Origin: Cellulomonas sp. Root485
GTDB lineage: Bacteria > Actinomycetota > Actinomycetes > Actinomycetales > Cellulomonadaceae
NCBI RefSeq assembly: GCF_001426705.1
Contig: NZ_LMFC01000001.1
Location: 1,517,355 to 1,581,354 of the forward strand
Length of the DNA stretch: 64,000 nucleotides
Direction of reading: 5' to 3'
Below the pieces are notes generated by a model. It worked only from the letters and a program-made list of their open reading frames with translations. It was not told where the DNA came from and did not search any database. The translations under genes were made by a program, and so were the position numbers. Within the stretch, counting starts at the first letter, position 1. Each line of letters starts with the position of its first letter. Positions 26,367 to 34,764 of the stretch are shown piece after piece.

Positions 26367-27851
26367 GTGCCAGAACGCGAAGAGACTGTCGACGTCGTCC
26401 TCGTCGGGGGCGGGATCATGAGCGCGACCCTCGCCGCGCTGATCACCACTCTCGAGCCCACGTGGACCGTCGAGATCCACGAGCGCCGCGCCGAGCTGGC
26501 GCAGGAGAGCTCGAACGCCTGGAACAACGCCGGCACCGGTCACGCGGCCCTGTGCGAGCTCAACTACACGCCCGAGCGGCCCGACGGCTCGATCGACATC
26601 GCCAAGGCCGTGACGATCAACGAGCAGTTCGAGCTGTCGCGCGAGCTCTGGCACCACCTGGCCACGCACGACCGCCTCCCGGGTGGCGACGGGTTCCTGT
26701 CGACCACCCCCCACATGACCTTCGTGCGCGGCGCCGACAACGCCGACTACCTGCGCCGTCGCTTCGAGACGCTGCGCAAGCACCCCCTCTTCTCCGACCT
26801 GGAGTTCAGCACCGACCCGCAGCAGATCGCGCAGTGGGCTCCCCTGCTCGTCGACGACCGTGACCCGGACGAGGTGGTCGCGGCGACGCGCGCCGCCGCA
26901 GGCACGGACGTCGACTTCGGCCGGCTGACGCGCGCGATGATCGGCGACGCCGTCGACCGCGGCGCGCGGCTGCACCTCGAGAGCGAGATCACGAAGCTCC
27001 GCCAGAAGAGGGACGGCACCTGGTCGCTGCGAGTCGCCGACCGGCGCTGGAACGGGCACGTGCGCAGCCGTCAGGTCCGCGCGCGGTTCGTGTTCGTCGG
27101 CGCCGGCGGTGGCGCCCTCCCGCTGCTGCAGAGCTCCGGCATCCCCGAGGCCAAGGGCTTCGGCGGGTTCCCGATCAGCGGGCAGTTCCTCAAGACGACG
27201 AACCCGCAGATCGTCGCCCAGCACCAGGCGAAGGTCTACGGGAAGGCCGACATCGGCGCTCCCCCGATGTCCGTGCCGCACCTCGACACCCGCGTCGTCG
27301 ACGGCGGGACGGCGCTGCTGTTCGGCCCGTACGCGGGCTGGAGCATGAAGTTCCTCAAGCACGGCTCGTGGACCGACCTGATCCGGTCGATCCGGCCCGG
27401 CAACCTGATCCCGATGCTCGCCGTCGGCGTGCGGAACCTGGACCTGGTCAAGTACCTCGTCGGTGAGGTCACCGCGACGGACACCGACCGCCTGCGCACG
27501 CTGCGAGCGTTCATGCCGACCGCGCACCCGCGCGACTGGGAGCTCGTCACCGCGGGACAACGCGTCCAGGTGATCAAGAAGGACAAGGCCCAGGGCGGGG
27601 TGCTGGAGTTCGGCACCGAGCTGGTCACCGCTGCGGACGGCTCCATCGCCGGTCTGCTGGGCGCCTCACCGGGTGCGTCGACGGCCGTCGCCACGATGCT
27701 CGACCTGCTGGAGCGCTGCTTCCCCGAGCGCATCGACGGCTGGCAGCCGCGCCTGCGCGCGATGATGCCGAGCCTCGGCGGCGGCGCATGGGACGAGTCG
27801 TTCGAGCTCGAGCAGCTGGTGGACGACGAGCAGGTCGGGTCCGAGCGCTGA
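26367..27851 (+). CDS. mqo: Malate:quinone oxidoreductase
   Basis: The 494-residue FAD enzyme of the Mqo family has a dinucleotide-binding start (VDVVLVGGGIMSATLAALI), the signature SSNAWNNAGTGHAALCELNYTP, and later FVFVGAGGGALPLLQ, GFPISGQFL and LLGASPGASTAV. It oxidises malate to oxaloacetate at the inner membrane face and passes electrons to quinone. There is no membrane helix, as expected for a peripheral enzyme. The GTG at 26367 is chosen because the family N-terminus begins there and a -10 box fits. It appears to be transcribed alone. Confidence 0.96.
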   Translation: MPEREETVDVVLVGGGIMSATLAALITTLEPTWTVEIHERRAELAQESSNAWNNAGTGHAALCELNYTPERPDGSIDIAKAVTINEQFELSRELWHHLATHDRLPGGDGFLSTTPHMTFVRGADNADYLRRRFETLRKHPLFSDLEFSTDPQQIAQWAPLLVDDRDPDEVVAATRAAAGTDVDFGRLTRAMIGDAVDRGARLHLESEITKLRQKRDGTWSLRVADRRWNGHVRSRQVRARFVFVGAGGGALPLLQSSGIPEAKGFGGFPISGQFLKTTNPQIVAQHQAKVYGKADIGAPPMSVPHLDTRVVDGGTALLFGPYAGWSMKFLKHGSWTDLIRSIRPGNLIPMLAVGVRNLDLVKYLVGEVTATDTDRLRTLRAFMPTAHPRDWELVTAGQRVQVIKKDKAQGGVLEFGTELVTAADGSIAGLLGASPGASTAVATMLDLLERCFPERIDGWQPRLRAMMPSLGGGAWDESFELEQLVDDEQVGSER

Positions 27852-27871
27852 GCTCTGCTCACACCGTGCGG

Positions 27872-27877
27872 CACGAT
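27872..27877 (+). promoter_or_regulatory. Candidate -10 CACGAT, leaderless geometry
   Basis: CACGAT ends 6 nt before the ATG at 27884, matching the spacing of the other leaderless candidates. GGGGG just before the ATG could alternatively act as a weak ribosome-binding site. Confidence 0.3.
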
Positions 27878-27883
27878 GGGGGC

Positions 27884-28147
27884 ATGAGCGACCCCGTCGA
27901 AGCCGTCAGCGCGGAGATGCGCCACGCCAAGGTCCGCGCGGCCACCGAGCACACGACGGTCGGTCAGGTCACGACGACCGACGACGGACGCGTCAGCATC
28001 GCGTGCGCGTGCGGCATGGACCTGACCAACGGGCCGACGTGGTCCCTGGACGAGCACATCCGGCTGCACCGGGCGGAGGCTCGCTTCCTCGCGCTCGCCG
28101 CGGTCGCACCCGAGGGCATCCCGCGTCTGGTGGCCTGGCCGCTCTAG
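27884..28147 (+). CDS. Small hypothetical protein with Cys/His motif
   Basis: This 87-residue protein contains CACGMDLTNG and EHIRLHRAEA, a possible C-x-C...H-x3-H metal site resembling a degenerate zinc finger. No family is recognised. It follows mqo by ~30 bp on the same strand, and its stop shares CTAG with the convergent DUF2277 gene. Function is unknown. Confidence 0.65.
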   Translation: MSDPVEAVSAEMRHAKVRAATEHTTVGQVTTTDDGRVSIACACGMDLTNGPTWSLDEHIRLHRAEARFLALAAVAPEGIPRLVAWPL

Positions 28148-28488
28148 ACCGGGGCGCGCTCGAACGCGTCCTCGTCGTCGTGCTCGTGGGGCAGACCGAG
28201 CTCGTGCGCCCGCTCGTGCGCCTCCCGCGCCGCGATCCGGGCCTGCACGTCCGCGCGACGCAGCGGCGGGACGGTCGTCGGCGGCTGCCGGCGGGCGGGC
28301 AGGTCGTCCAGCAGACGCGCGGTGATCTCCGCGATCTGCCGCACGGCGTCCTCGAACGGCTCGCGCGTCGCGTCGCTGAGGGACTGGACGCCCGTGACCT
28401 TGCGGACGTACTGCCGCGCGGCGGCCTCGATCTCCTCCGAGGTGGCGGGCGGCTCGAGCCCTCGGAGCGTGGTGATGTTCCGGCACAT
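28144..28488 (-). CDS. DUF2277 family protein
   Basis: The 114-residue protein starts with the family signature MCRNITTLRGLEPPATSEEI and continues AARQYVRKVTGVQSLS, with an amphipathic helical body and an acidic/histidine-rich C-terminus (HEHDDEDAFE). The function of DUF2277 is unknown. The ATG at 28488 is fixed by the conserved MCRNI start. It lies 11 bp downstream of the alkyltransferase stop and may be the third gene of the sigma-alkyltransferase operon. Confidence 0.88.
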   Translation of the reverse strand: MCRNITTLRGLEPPATSEEIEAAARQYVRKVTGVQSLSDATREPFEDAVRQIAEITARLLDDLPARRQPPTTVPPLRRADVQARIAAREAHERAHELGLPHEHDDEDAFERAPV

Positions 28489-28499
28489 GCCCCCCGACG

Positions 28500-29096
28500 T
28501 TACGCCGCCACCCCGACACGCGTCTCGAGCTCCAGGAGCGTCAGCTTGGCCGTCGCACCGCCCGCGTACTGCCCGGGTGTGCCGTCCGAGCGCACCACGC
28601 GGTGGCACGGCAGGACGACGGGCAACGGGTTCAGCGCGCACGCGGTCCCGACCGCCCGGACCGCGCGCGGGCTGCCCGCGAGGTCCGCCATCTGCGCGTA
28701 GCTGGCGGTGTGCCCGTACGCGATGTCGGGCAGGTGCAGGACGACGTCACGGCGGAAGCCGCGCAGCAGCTGCAGGTCCAGCGGCAGGTCGAAGGTGGTC
28801 CGCCGGCCGGTGAAGTACTCGTCGAGCTCACGGGCGACGTCATCGAGCTGCCCGGGCGCCTCCAGCACCCGCGGGCTGATCTGCTGGGCGAGCGCGCTGA
28901 GCACGGCGTCGTGGTCCTGGACGCCGAACGCCACCCGCACCAGACCGGCAGGCGTGCGTGCCAGCAGCAGGGGGCCGACGGGGCTGTCCACCGTCCGGTA
29001 GGCGACGTCGAGCAGGTCGTCGCCGGCAGCGCGCACCACGAGGAGCCGGTGCAGGCGCGCCAGGTCGTCCTCGGCGATGTCCGGTGCGAACGTCAT
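28500..29096 (-). CDS. ogt: Methylated-DNA--protein-cysteine methyltransferase
   Basis: The 198-residue suicide repair protein has the acceptor cysteine in VVLPCHRVV, the DNA-binding region RAVGTACALNPLP and the C-terminal GGATAKLTLLELE. It removes alkyl groups from O6-alkylguanine by transfer to its own cysteine. The ATG at 29096 overlaps the stop of the sigma-factor gene (ATGA). Coupling to an ECF sigma factor suggests coordinated control of alkylation repair, though no Ada-type sensor domain is present. Confidence 0.94.
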   Translation of the reverse strand: MTFAPDIAEDDLARLHRLLVVRAAGDDLLDVAYRTVDSPVGPLLLARTPAGLVRVAFGVQDHDAVLSALAQQISPRVLEAPGQLDDVARELDEYFTGRRTTFDLPLDLQLLRGFRRDVVLHLPDIAYGHTASYAQMADLAGSPRAVRAVGTACALNPLPVVLPCHRVVRSDGTPGQYAGGATAKLTLLELETRVGVAA

Positions 29097-29590
29097 GACT
29101 CCTCCTGGTCGATCGTGGGATAGGTGCGCCGCAGGGTTGCGACGCCGTCCGACCCGGCGCGCCGGGCAGCGGCGGCGGTGCCCCCGACGATCGCCGCGAC
29201 GTCGTCGTAGGGCAGCCCGCCGAGGTGGTGGTAGGCGACGACGTGCCGCTGCTTGGTGGGCAGAGCAGCGATCGCCGCCCACAGGTCGAGGTCGCGGCCC
29301 TGCGGCGGCAGGACCCGGTCGGGGACGACGGCGACGGGCACGGCGTGCCGGGCGGCACGGCGCACCACGTCGACCGCCTTGCGGTGCGCGATCGTCACGA
29401 GCCACGCCTCGACGTTCGCGTCGGCCGGCAGGTCCGGATAGGCGCGCAGGGCCGCGAGGAACGTCTCCGACCAGGCGTCGTCGGCGTCGACCGGTCCGAC
29501 CACCGCGCGGCACACGCGCAGGACGGTGGCGCCGTGCTCGACGACCACACGCTCGAAGGGTTGCTTCACCGTCACAGTGTGCAGACGCAC
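29093..29590 (-). CDS. ECF-type RNA polymerase sigma factor
   Basis: About 165 residues, with region 2 (VCRAVVGPVDADDAWSETFLAA, AWLVTIAHRKAVDVVRR) and region 4 (AIAALPTKQRHVVAYHHLGGLPYDDVAAIVG). The DAWSETFLAA element is the usual D-x2-Q-E-x-F position altered. The start is uncertain: GTG at 29590 or GTGs a few codons in. No anti-sigma gene is adjacent; instead it is coupled to the alkyltransferase. It shares a ~40-bp divergent region with the pirin gene. Confidence 0.88.
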   Translation of the reverse strand: MRLHTVTVKQPFERVVVEHGATVLRVCRAVVGPVDADDAWSETFLAALRAYPDLPADANVEAWLVTIAHRKAVDVVRRAARHAVPVAVVPDRVLPPQGRDLDLWAAIAALPTKQRHVVAYHHLGGLPYDDVAAIVGGTAAAARRAGSDGVATLRRTYPTIDQEES

Positions 29591-29619
29591 CAGCCCTCCC
29601 AGGTGTGAGGTCCGGCTCC

Positions 29620-29625
29620 TACAGT
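29620..29625 (+). promoter_or_regulatory. -10 TACAGT for leaderless pirin transcript
   Basis: TACAGT ends 6 nt before the ATG at 29632 and no Shine-Dalgarno is present. Confidence 0.5.
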
Positions 29626-29631
29626 GGCCCG

Positions 29632-30612
29632 ATGACGAACCTCGAGGTGCGGCCGGTGCCGGAGCTGTGCGACCTCGTCCCGTCCCTCGGGCCCGTGGTC
29701 GAGCTGCACGAGGCCCGGGACGTGCCCCTGGGCGGTGTGCGGGCGATGCGCGTGCGCCGGACGCTCCCCCAGAGAGCCCTGCCGCTGGTCGGCGCGTGGT
29801 GCTTCCTCGACGAGTTCGGACCGCAGCACGTGGACATGCGGGTGCTCCCCCACCCGCACACCGGTCTGCAGACGGTGACCTGGCCGGTCGCCGGCGAGAT
29901 CCTGCACCGGGACAGCGTCGGGTCCGAGGCGGTCGTCCGGCCCGGGCAGCTCAACCTCATGACCGCCGGGCACGGGGTGTCCCACTCGGAGTTCTCGCTG
30001 GGGACGCAGCCCCTGCTGCACGCGGTCCAGCTCTGGGTCGCGCTGCCCGACGGGGTGGCCGAGGGCGCCGCCGGGTTCGAGCAGGTGAGCAACCTGCCCG
30101 TGTGGGAGGCACCCCGGGCTCGGGCCACGGTGTTCATCGGCGACCTCGACGGGACCTGGTCACCGGCGCACGTGCACACGCCTCTGCTGGGCGCGGAGGT
30201 CGTGCTGGACGCGCACGCGGACATCGAGATCCCGCTGGTCCGGGGCTTCGAGCACGCCGTGCTGCTGCTCGGCGGGACCGCGGAGGTCGCCGGGACGCCG
30301 CACACCACCAGCGGCCTGCTCTACCTCGGCGACGGACGCGACCACGTACGGGTCCGGTCGACAGACGGTGCTCGGCTCCTGCTGCTCGGCGGTGCACCGT
30401 TCGCGCACGACCTCGTCATGTGGTGGAACTTCGTCGGCCGCACGCACGCCGACATCGCTCAGGCACGCGCCGACTGGGAGTCCGAGGCCCGCGCGGACCG
30501 CTTCGGGGTCGTCGCCGGCCATGACGGAGCTCGCATCCCCGCACCCGACCTGCCCAACATCCGCCTCCAGCCCCGCCGCCGCCTGCCCCGCACCCCGAAG
30601 GAGCCCTCGTGA
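29632..30612 (+). CDS. Pirin family protein
   Basis: The 326-residue bicupin protein has the pirin metal-binding pattern HPHTGLQTVTWPVAGEILHRDSVG (positions about 80-103; key residues H-x-H and E) and NLMTAGHGVSHSE. Members bind iron or another metal; some are quercetinases, others regulate pyruvate metabolism, so the exact role is open. ATG at 29632 begins the conserved region. Its stop overlaps the GTG of the YbaK-like gene, so the two are coupled. Confidence 0.93.
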   Translation: MTNLEVRPVPELCDLVPSLGPVVELHEARDVPLGGVRAMRVRRTLPQRALPLVGAWCFLDEFGPQHVDMRVLPHPHTGLQTVTWPVAGEILHRDSVGSEAVVRPGQLNLMTAGHGVSHSEFSLGTQPLLHAVQLWVALPDGVAEGAAGFEQVSNLPVWEAPRARATVFIGDLDGTWSPAHVHTPLLGAEVVLDAHADIEIPLVRGFEHAVLLLGGTAEVAGTPHTTSGLLYLGDGRDHVRVRSTDGARLLLLGGAPFAHDLVMWWNFVGRTHADIAQARADWESEARADRFGVVAGHDGARIPAPDLPNIRLQPRRRLPRTPKEPS

Positions 30613-31094
30613 CCGACCTCTCCCACCTGCCGGCCCGCTCGCAGGTCGTCGCCGCCGCGCTCACCGACGCCGGGGTGCTCGGCGAGGTGGTCGAGCTGCC
30701 CGACTCCGCGCGGACGGCGGCGCAGGCCGCCGCTGCGCTGGGCACCGAGGTCGGAGCGATCGCGAACAGCCTGATCTTCTGGGCCGACGACCGCCCTCTC
30801 CTCGTGCTGACCAGCGGGCGGCACCGCGTGGACACCGTGGCACTGGCACGGCAGCTGGGCCGGACGCACGTCGGACGCGCGACGCCCGAGCAGGTCAGAG
30901 CCGCCACGGGCCAGGCGATCGGCGGTGTGGCGCCCCTCGGGCACCCCGAGCGGGTCGAGACCGTGGTCGACGTGGCGCTCGCCGACTACCCGCAGGTCTG
31001 GGCAGCGGGCGGGACGCCGCACACGATCTTCCCGACGACGTTCGACGAGCTGGTCCGGATCACGGGCGGCTCCGCCCTCGTGGTGGGCGACTGA
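30609..31094 (+). CDS. YbaK/EbsC family aminoacyl-tRNA deacylase
   Basis: The 161-residue protein matches the YbaK/ProX trans-editing fold: ARTAAQAAAALGTEVGAIANSLIF, then RHRVDTVALARQLG, GQAIGGVAPLGHP and GTPHTIFPTTFDELVRIT. Such proteins hydrolyse mischarged tRNA such as Cys- or Ala-tRNAPro. It is translationally coupled to pirin (GTGA). The conserved lysine of classical YbaK is not obvious, so specificity is uncertain. Confidence 0.9.
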   Translation: MTDLSHLPARSQVVAAALTDAGVLGEVVELPDSARTAAQAAAALGTEVGAIANSLIFWADDRPLLVLTSGRHRVDTVALARQLGRTHVGRATPEQVRAATGQAIGGVAPLGHPERVETVVDVALADYPQVWAAGGTPHTIFPTTFDELVRITGGSALVVGD

Positions 31095-31135
31095 GCGCGT
31101 CGCGACGCACACTGAGCCCGACGAGAGGGGACCAC

Positions 31136-32809
31136 GTGGAGGACGCTTCCACCCGCAAGCCCGTGCTGCTCACGGTCGACGACGACCCGGCGGTGTCCCG
31201 GTCGGTGGCCCGGGACCTGCGACGACGCTACGGCGACGCGTACCGCGTGGTCCGCGCCGACTCGGGTCCGCTCGCCCTCGACGCGCTGCGCGAGCTGCGG
31301 CTGCGCGGCGACCAGGTCGCCGTGCTGCTCGCCGACCACCGGATGCCCGCGATGACCGGCATCGAGTTCCTCGAGCAGGCGATGGACATCTACCCGCAGG
31401 CGCGTCGCATCCTGCTCACCGCGTACGCCGACACCGACGTCGCGATCGACGCGGTGAACGTGGTCGACCTCGACCACTACCTGCTCAAGCCGTGGGACCC
31501 GCCGGAGGAGAAGTTCTACCCGGTCCTCGACGCGCAGCTCGAGGCGTGGACCGCGCACCCGCCGAAGGCGGTCCACGAGACGAAGGTGGTCGGGCACCGG
31601 TGGTCCGCCCGGTCGTCGGAGGTGCGCGAGTTCCTGGCGCGCAACCAGGTGCCGTACCGCTGGTACGCCAGCGACAGCCCGGAGGGCCGCGTGCTGCTCG
31701 ACGCCGCCGGCGCCGGCGACACCACCCTGCCCGTCGTGGTCACCACGCAGGGCGAGGTGCTCGTCGCGCCCAGCGACGGCGAGCTGGCGGAGCAGGTCGG
31801 CCTGTCCGTGAGCCCGTCGGAACGCTTCTACGACCTGGTCGTGATCGGCGGCGGGCCGGCAGGGCTCAGCGCTGCGCTGTACGGCGCGTCCGAGGGCCTG
31901 CGCACCGCGCTGGTCGAGCGGACCGCCACGGGCGGGCAGGCCGGGCAGAGCTCGCGGATCGAGAACTACCTGGGCTTCCCCGACGGGGTCTCCGGCGCCC
32001 AGCTGACCGAGCGGGCACGTCGGCAGGCCCTGAAGTTCGGGGCGGAGATCGTGATGACCCGCGACGCCGTGGCGCTCGAGGTGCGCGGCGCGGCGCGGTC
32101 GGTGCGGTTCGACGACGGCAGCACGGTCGACGCGCACACCGTGATCGTGGCCAGCGGCGTCGCCTACCGAGAGCTCTCCGGTCCGGGGATCGGCGCGCTG
32201 ACCGGCCGCGGGGTCTATTACGGCTCCGCGCTCACCGAGGCGAGCGCGTGCGAGGACCAGGACATCTACGTCGTGGGGGGCGCCAACTCCGCCGGGCAGG
32301 CCGCGATGTACCTGTCCCGGCACGCGAAGAGCGTGACCCTCGTCGTGCGCGCGGCGTCCCTCGACCAGTCGATGTCGCGGTACCTCGTCGCGCAGGTCGA
32401 GGAGAACGACCGCATCCACGTCCGCACGCACAGCGAGGTGGTCGAGGCCGTCGGCGACGACCACCTCGAACGGATCGTGCTGCGCGACACCGTCACGGGT
32501 GAGCAGGAATCTGTGGACACCGGCTGGTTGTTCGTGTTCATCGGGGCCGCACCCCTGACCACGTGGCTGGACGGCACCGTGACCCGCGACGACCACGGGT
32601 TCGTGTGCGCCGGCCACGACCTCCTGGTCGAGGGCAAGGTGCCCGACTCGTGGCCGCTCGACCGACCTCCGTACCACCTGGAGACGAGCGTCCCCGGGGT
32701 GTTCGCGGCCGGCGACGTGCGCGCCGAGTCCGCCAAACGTGTGGCGTCCGCCGTGGGCGAGGGCGCCATGGCCGTGATGCTCGTCCACCGGTACCTGGAG
32801 CAGCTGTGA
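31136..32809 (+). CDS. Receiver domain / thioredoxin-reductase-like flavoprotein fusion
   Basis: The 557-residue protein joins a response-regulator receiver (residues 5-130, LLTVDDDPAVSRSVA, phospho-acceptor in LLADHRMPAMTG), a glutaredoxin-like segment without CxxC (about 150-220) and a thioredoxin-reductase-type FAD/NAD(P) domain (about 228-557: VVIGGGPAGLSAALYGASEG, YVVGGANSAGQAAMYL, GVFAAGDVR). The TrxR redox pair CATC is replaced by YYGSALTEA, so classical thioredoxin reduction is unlikely. GTG at 31136 follows GAGAGGGG. The stop overlaps the histidine kinase start, and the kinase is the obvious partner. Confidence 0.92.
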   Translation: MEDASTRKPVLLTVDDDPAVSRSVARDLRRRYGDAYRVVRADSGPLALDALRELRLRGDQVAVLLADHRMPAMTGIEFLEQAMDIYPQARRILLTAYADTDVAIDAVNVVDLDHYLLKPWDPPEEKFYPVLDAQLEAWTAHPPKAVHETKVVGHRWSARSSEVREFLARNQVPYRWYASDSPEGRVLLDAAGAGDTTLPVVVTTQGEVLVAPSDGELAEQVGLSVSPSERFYDLVVIGGGPAGLSAALYGASEGLRTALVERTATGGQAGQSSRIENYLGFPDGVSGAQLTERARRQALKFGAEIVMTRDAVALEVRGAARSVRFDDGSTVDAHTVIVASGVAYRELSGPGIGALTGRGVYYGSALTEASACEDQDIYVVGGANSAGQAAMYLSRHAKSVTLVVRAASLDQSMSRYLVAQVEENDRIHVRTHSEVVEAVGDDHLERIVLRDTVTGEQESVDTGWLFVFIGAAPLTTWLDGTVTRDDHGFVCAGHDLLVEGKVPDSWPLDRPPYHLETSVPGVFAAGDVRAESAKRVASAVGEGAMAVMLVHRYLEQL

Positions 32810-34281
32810 CCACCACCGAACCTCTGGCGACCACCAGCCGTCGGCACCTTGCGTGCGACATCGACGAGCTGCGGAGCCTCTTCCTGTTCGAGCACCTGAG
32901 CGACGAGCAGCTCCTCTGGCTGTGCTCGCACGGGCACGTCGAGCACGTCGAGCCCGGCGTCCTGTACCGCGAGGGCGACCCGGCGACGGACTTCTACGTG
33001 ATGCTCTCGGGCTCGTTGGCCATGTACCGCCGCGTCGGCGCCGACGACGTGGAGATCGCCCGCACCGGCCAGGTCGGCGTGTACGCCGGCGCGTGGGGTG
33101 CCTACCTGGGCGACCGGGTGCCGCAGACGTACGCGCAGACGCTGCGTGTCCTGGAGCCGTCCCGGTACTACGTGCTCGCCGCGGCCGACTTCGCGTCGTT
33201 CATGACCGACTGGTTCCCGATGGCCGTGCACCTGCTCGAAGGGTTGTTCTTCGGCCAGCAGAGCTCACAGGCGGCGACCGGCCAGCGCGAGCGGCTGCTG
33301 GCGCTGGGTTCGCTGTCGGCCGGCCTGACGCACGAGCTCAACAACCCGGCGGCGGCAGCGACCCGCGCGACGGCGACCCTGCGCGAACGCGTCGCGGGGA
33401 TGCGGCACAAGCTCGCGCTCATCGCGTCGGGCCCGTACGACCGCGAGCAGCTCGCGCAGATCATCCACCTGCAGGAGAAGGCCGTCGCGGCCCTGGCCCG
33501 CACGCGCGCGTCCGACGTCGTCCCCACGGCGCTGGAGGTCTCGGACCTGGAGGACTCCCTCGGCGAGTGGATGGACGACCACGACATCGCCGGCGGCTGG
33601 GAGCTCGCACCCAGCTTCGTCGCCGCGGGGCTCGGCACGGACTGGCTCGACATGGTCGCGTCGTGCGTGGGACCGGAGGTGCTCGAAGGTGCCGTGCGGT
33701 GGCTCTCGTACACGCTCGAGACCGAGTCCCTCATGAACGAGGTCGAGGACGCGACCGGACGGATCTCCGCGCTCGTCGGCGCCGCCAAGCAGTACTCGCA
33801 GATCGGCCGCGCCCCGGACCAGACCGTCGACATCCACGAGCTCCTGGACAGCACGGTCACGATGCTCGAGCGGCAGCTGGGCGACGGGATCACCGTGGTC
33901 AAGGACTACGACCGCACCCTGCCGCCCATCCACGTGTTCGGCGCCGAGCTCAACCAGGTGTGGACCAACCTGATCGACAACGCCGCACAGGCGATGGACG
34001 GTCAGGGCATCCTCACCCTCACCACCCGCCGCGTCGACGACTGGCTCGAGGTCGAGGTCGCCGACACCGGCCCCGGCATCCCGGACGGCGTCGTCGACAG
34101 GATCTTCGAGCCGTTCTTCACCACCAAGCCCGTCGGCTCCGGCACGGGCCTCGGGCTGGACATCTCGTGGCGGATCGTCGTCGGCAAGCACCACGGCGAC
34201 CTGACCGTCACCTCCGTGCCGGGCGACACCCGCTTCCTCGTCCGGCTGCCCTACTCCCCGACGGAAGGACCCACCCCATGA
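32806..34281 (+). CDS. Cyclic-nucleotide-binding-domain sensor histidine kinase
   Basis: The 491-residue soluble kinase has an N-terminal cNMP-binding/CRP-like sensor (about 25-145, [20 protein letters not shown]), a dimerisation helix with the phospho-histidine in [16 protein letters not shown] (about residue 180), and a C-terminal HATPase domain with [37 protein letters not shown]. It probably phosphorylates the receiver of the preceding flavoprotein. There are no membrane segments. It overlaps genes on both sides (GTGA before, ATGA after), forming a tight three-gene operon. Confidence 0.93.
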   Translation: MTTTEPLATTSRRHLACDIDELRSLFLFEHLSDEQLLWLCSHGHVEHVEPGVLYREGDPATDFYVMLSGSLAMYRRVGADDVEIARTGQVGVYAGAWGAYLGDRVPQTYAQTLRVLEPSRYYVLAAADFASFMTDWFPMAVHLLEGLFFGQQSSQAATGQRERLLALGSLSAGLTHELNNPAAAATRATATLRERVAGMRHKLALIASGPYDREQLAQIIHLQEKAVAALARTRASDVVPTALEVSDLEDSLGEWMDDHDIAGGWELAPSFVAAGLGTDWLDMVASCVGPEVLEGAVRWLSYTLETESLMNEVEDATGRISALVGAAKQYSQIGRAPDQTVDIHELLDSTVTMLERQLGDGITVVKDYDRTLPPIHVFGAELNQVWTNLIDNAAQAMDGQGILTLTTRRVDDWLEVEVADTGPGIPDGVVDRIFEPFFTTKPVGSGTGLGLDISWRIVVGKHHGDLTVTSVPGDTRFLVRLPYSPTEGPTP

Positions 34282-34622
34282 CCCAGTCCACCATCGACCC
34301 GACCGTGCCGCCGAGCGGGACCGGGTGTCTCGAGTGCGACGCCACCGACGGCTGGTGGTTCCACCTGCGCCGCTGCGCCACCTGCGGTCACGTGGGCTGC
34401 TGCGACACCTCTCCGTCGCAGCACGCGACGGCGCACTTCCGGGAGTCCGGGCACCCCGTGATGCGCACGTTCGAGCCCGGCGAGGACTGGTTCTGGGACT
34501 ACGCGGCCGACGACTACACGCAGGGGCCGGCGCTCGCGGACCCCGAGCACCGGCCACTCGAGCAGAGTGTGCCAGGCCCTGCGGAGCGAGTCCCCGACGA
34601 CTGGCGCCGGCGCCTGCACTGA
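34278..34622 (+). CDS. UBP-type zinc finger protein
   Basis: The 114-residue protein is essentially one zinc-finger domain of the ubiquitin-protease (UBP/BUZ) type: GCLECDATDGWWFHLRRCATCG, with VGCCDTS, HATAHFRESGHPVMRTFEPGEDWFWDY (cited in pieces; zinc ligands C-x2-C, C-x2-C, C, H-x3-H, H). Eukaryotic relatives bind ubiquitin C-termini; the bacterial ligand is unknown. The ATG at 34278 overlaps the kinase stop, so it belongs to the flavoprotein/kinase operon. The three-gene combination is conserved in actinobacteria to my knowledge. Confidence 0.9.
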   Translation: MTQSTIDPTVPPSGTGCLECDATDGWWFHLRRCATCGHVGCCDTSPSQHATAHFRESGHPVMRTFEPGEDWFWDYAADDYTQGPALADPEHRPLEQSVPGPAERVPDDWRRRLH

Positions 34623-34764
34623 CGTGCTCGACGGGCCTCCCGCCAGATCCTGACATACGCTTCGGGACGCACCATCGCGGGCATCTGCCCGACCACAACG
34701 GGTTCAGCAACGAGCCCACGGAGAGCTCCCGCCCCCCGCCCGTGGGGGCGTCGCGGAGGACGTC

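Noticed and set aside
23012..28147. Shared CTAG stop codons of convergent genes (23012-23015 and 28144-28147) as a regulatory signal
   Set aside because: Both are explained by palindromic TAG overlap of convergent genes; two cases do not support a special function.
31136..32809. Calling the flavoprotein a thioredoxin reductase
   Set aside because: The redox-active CATC is missing (YYGSALTEA instead).
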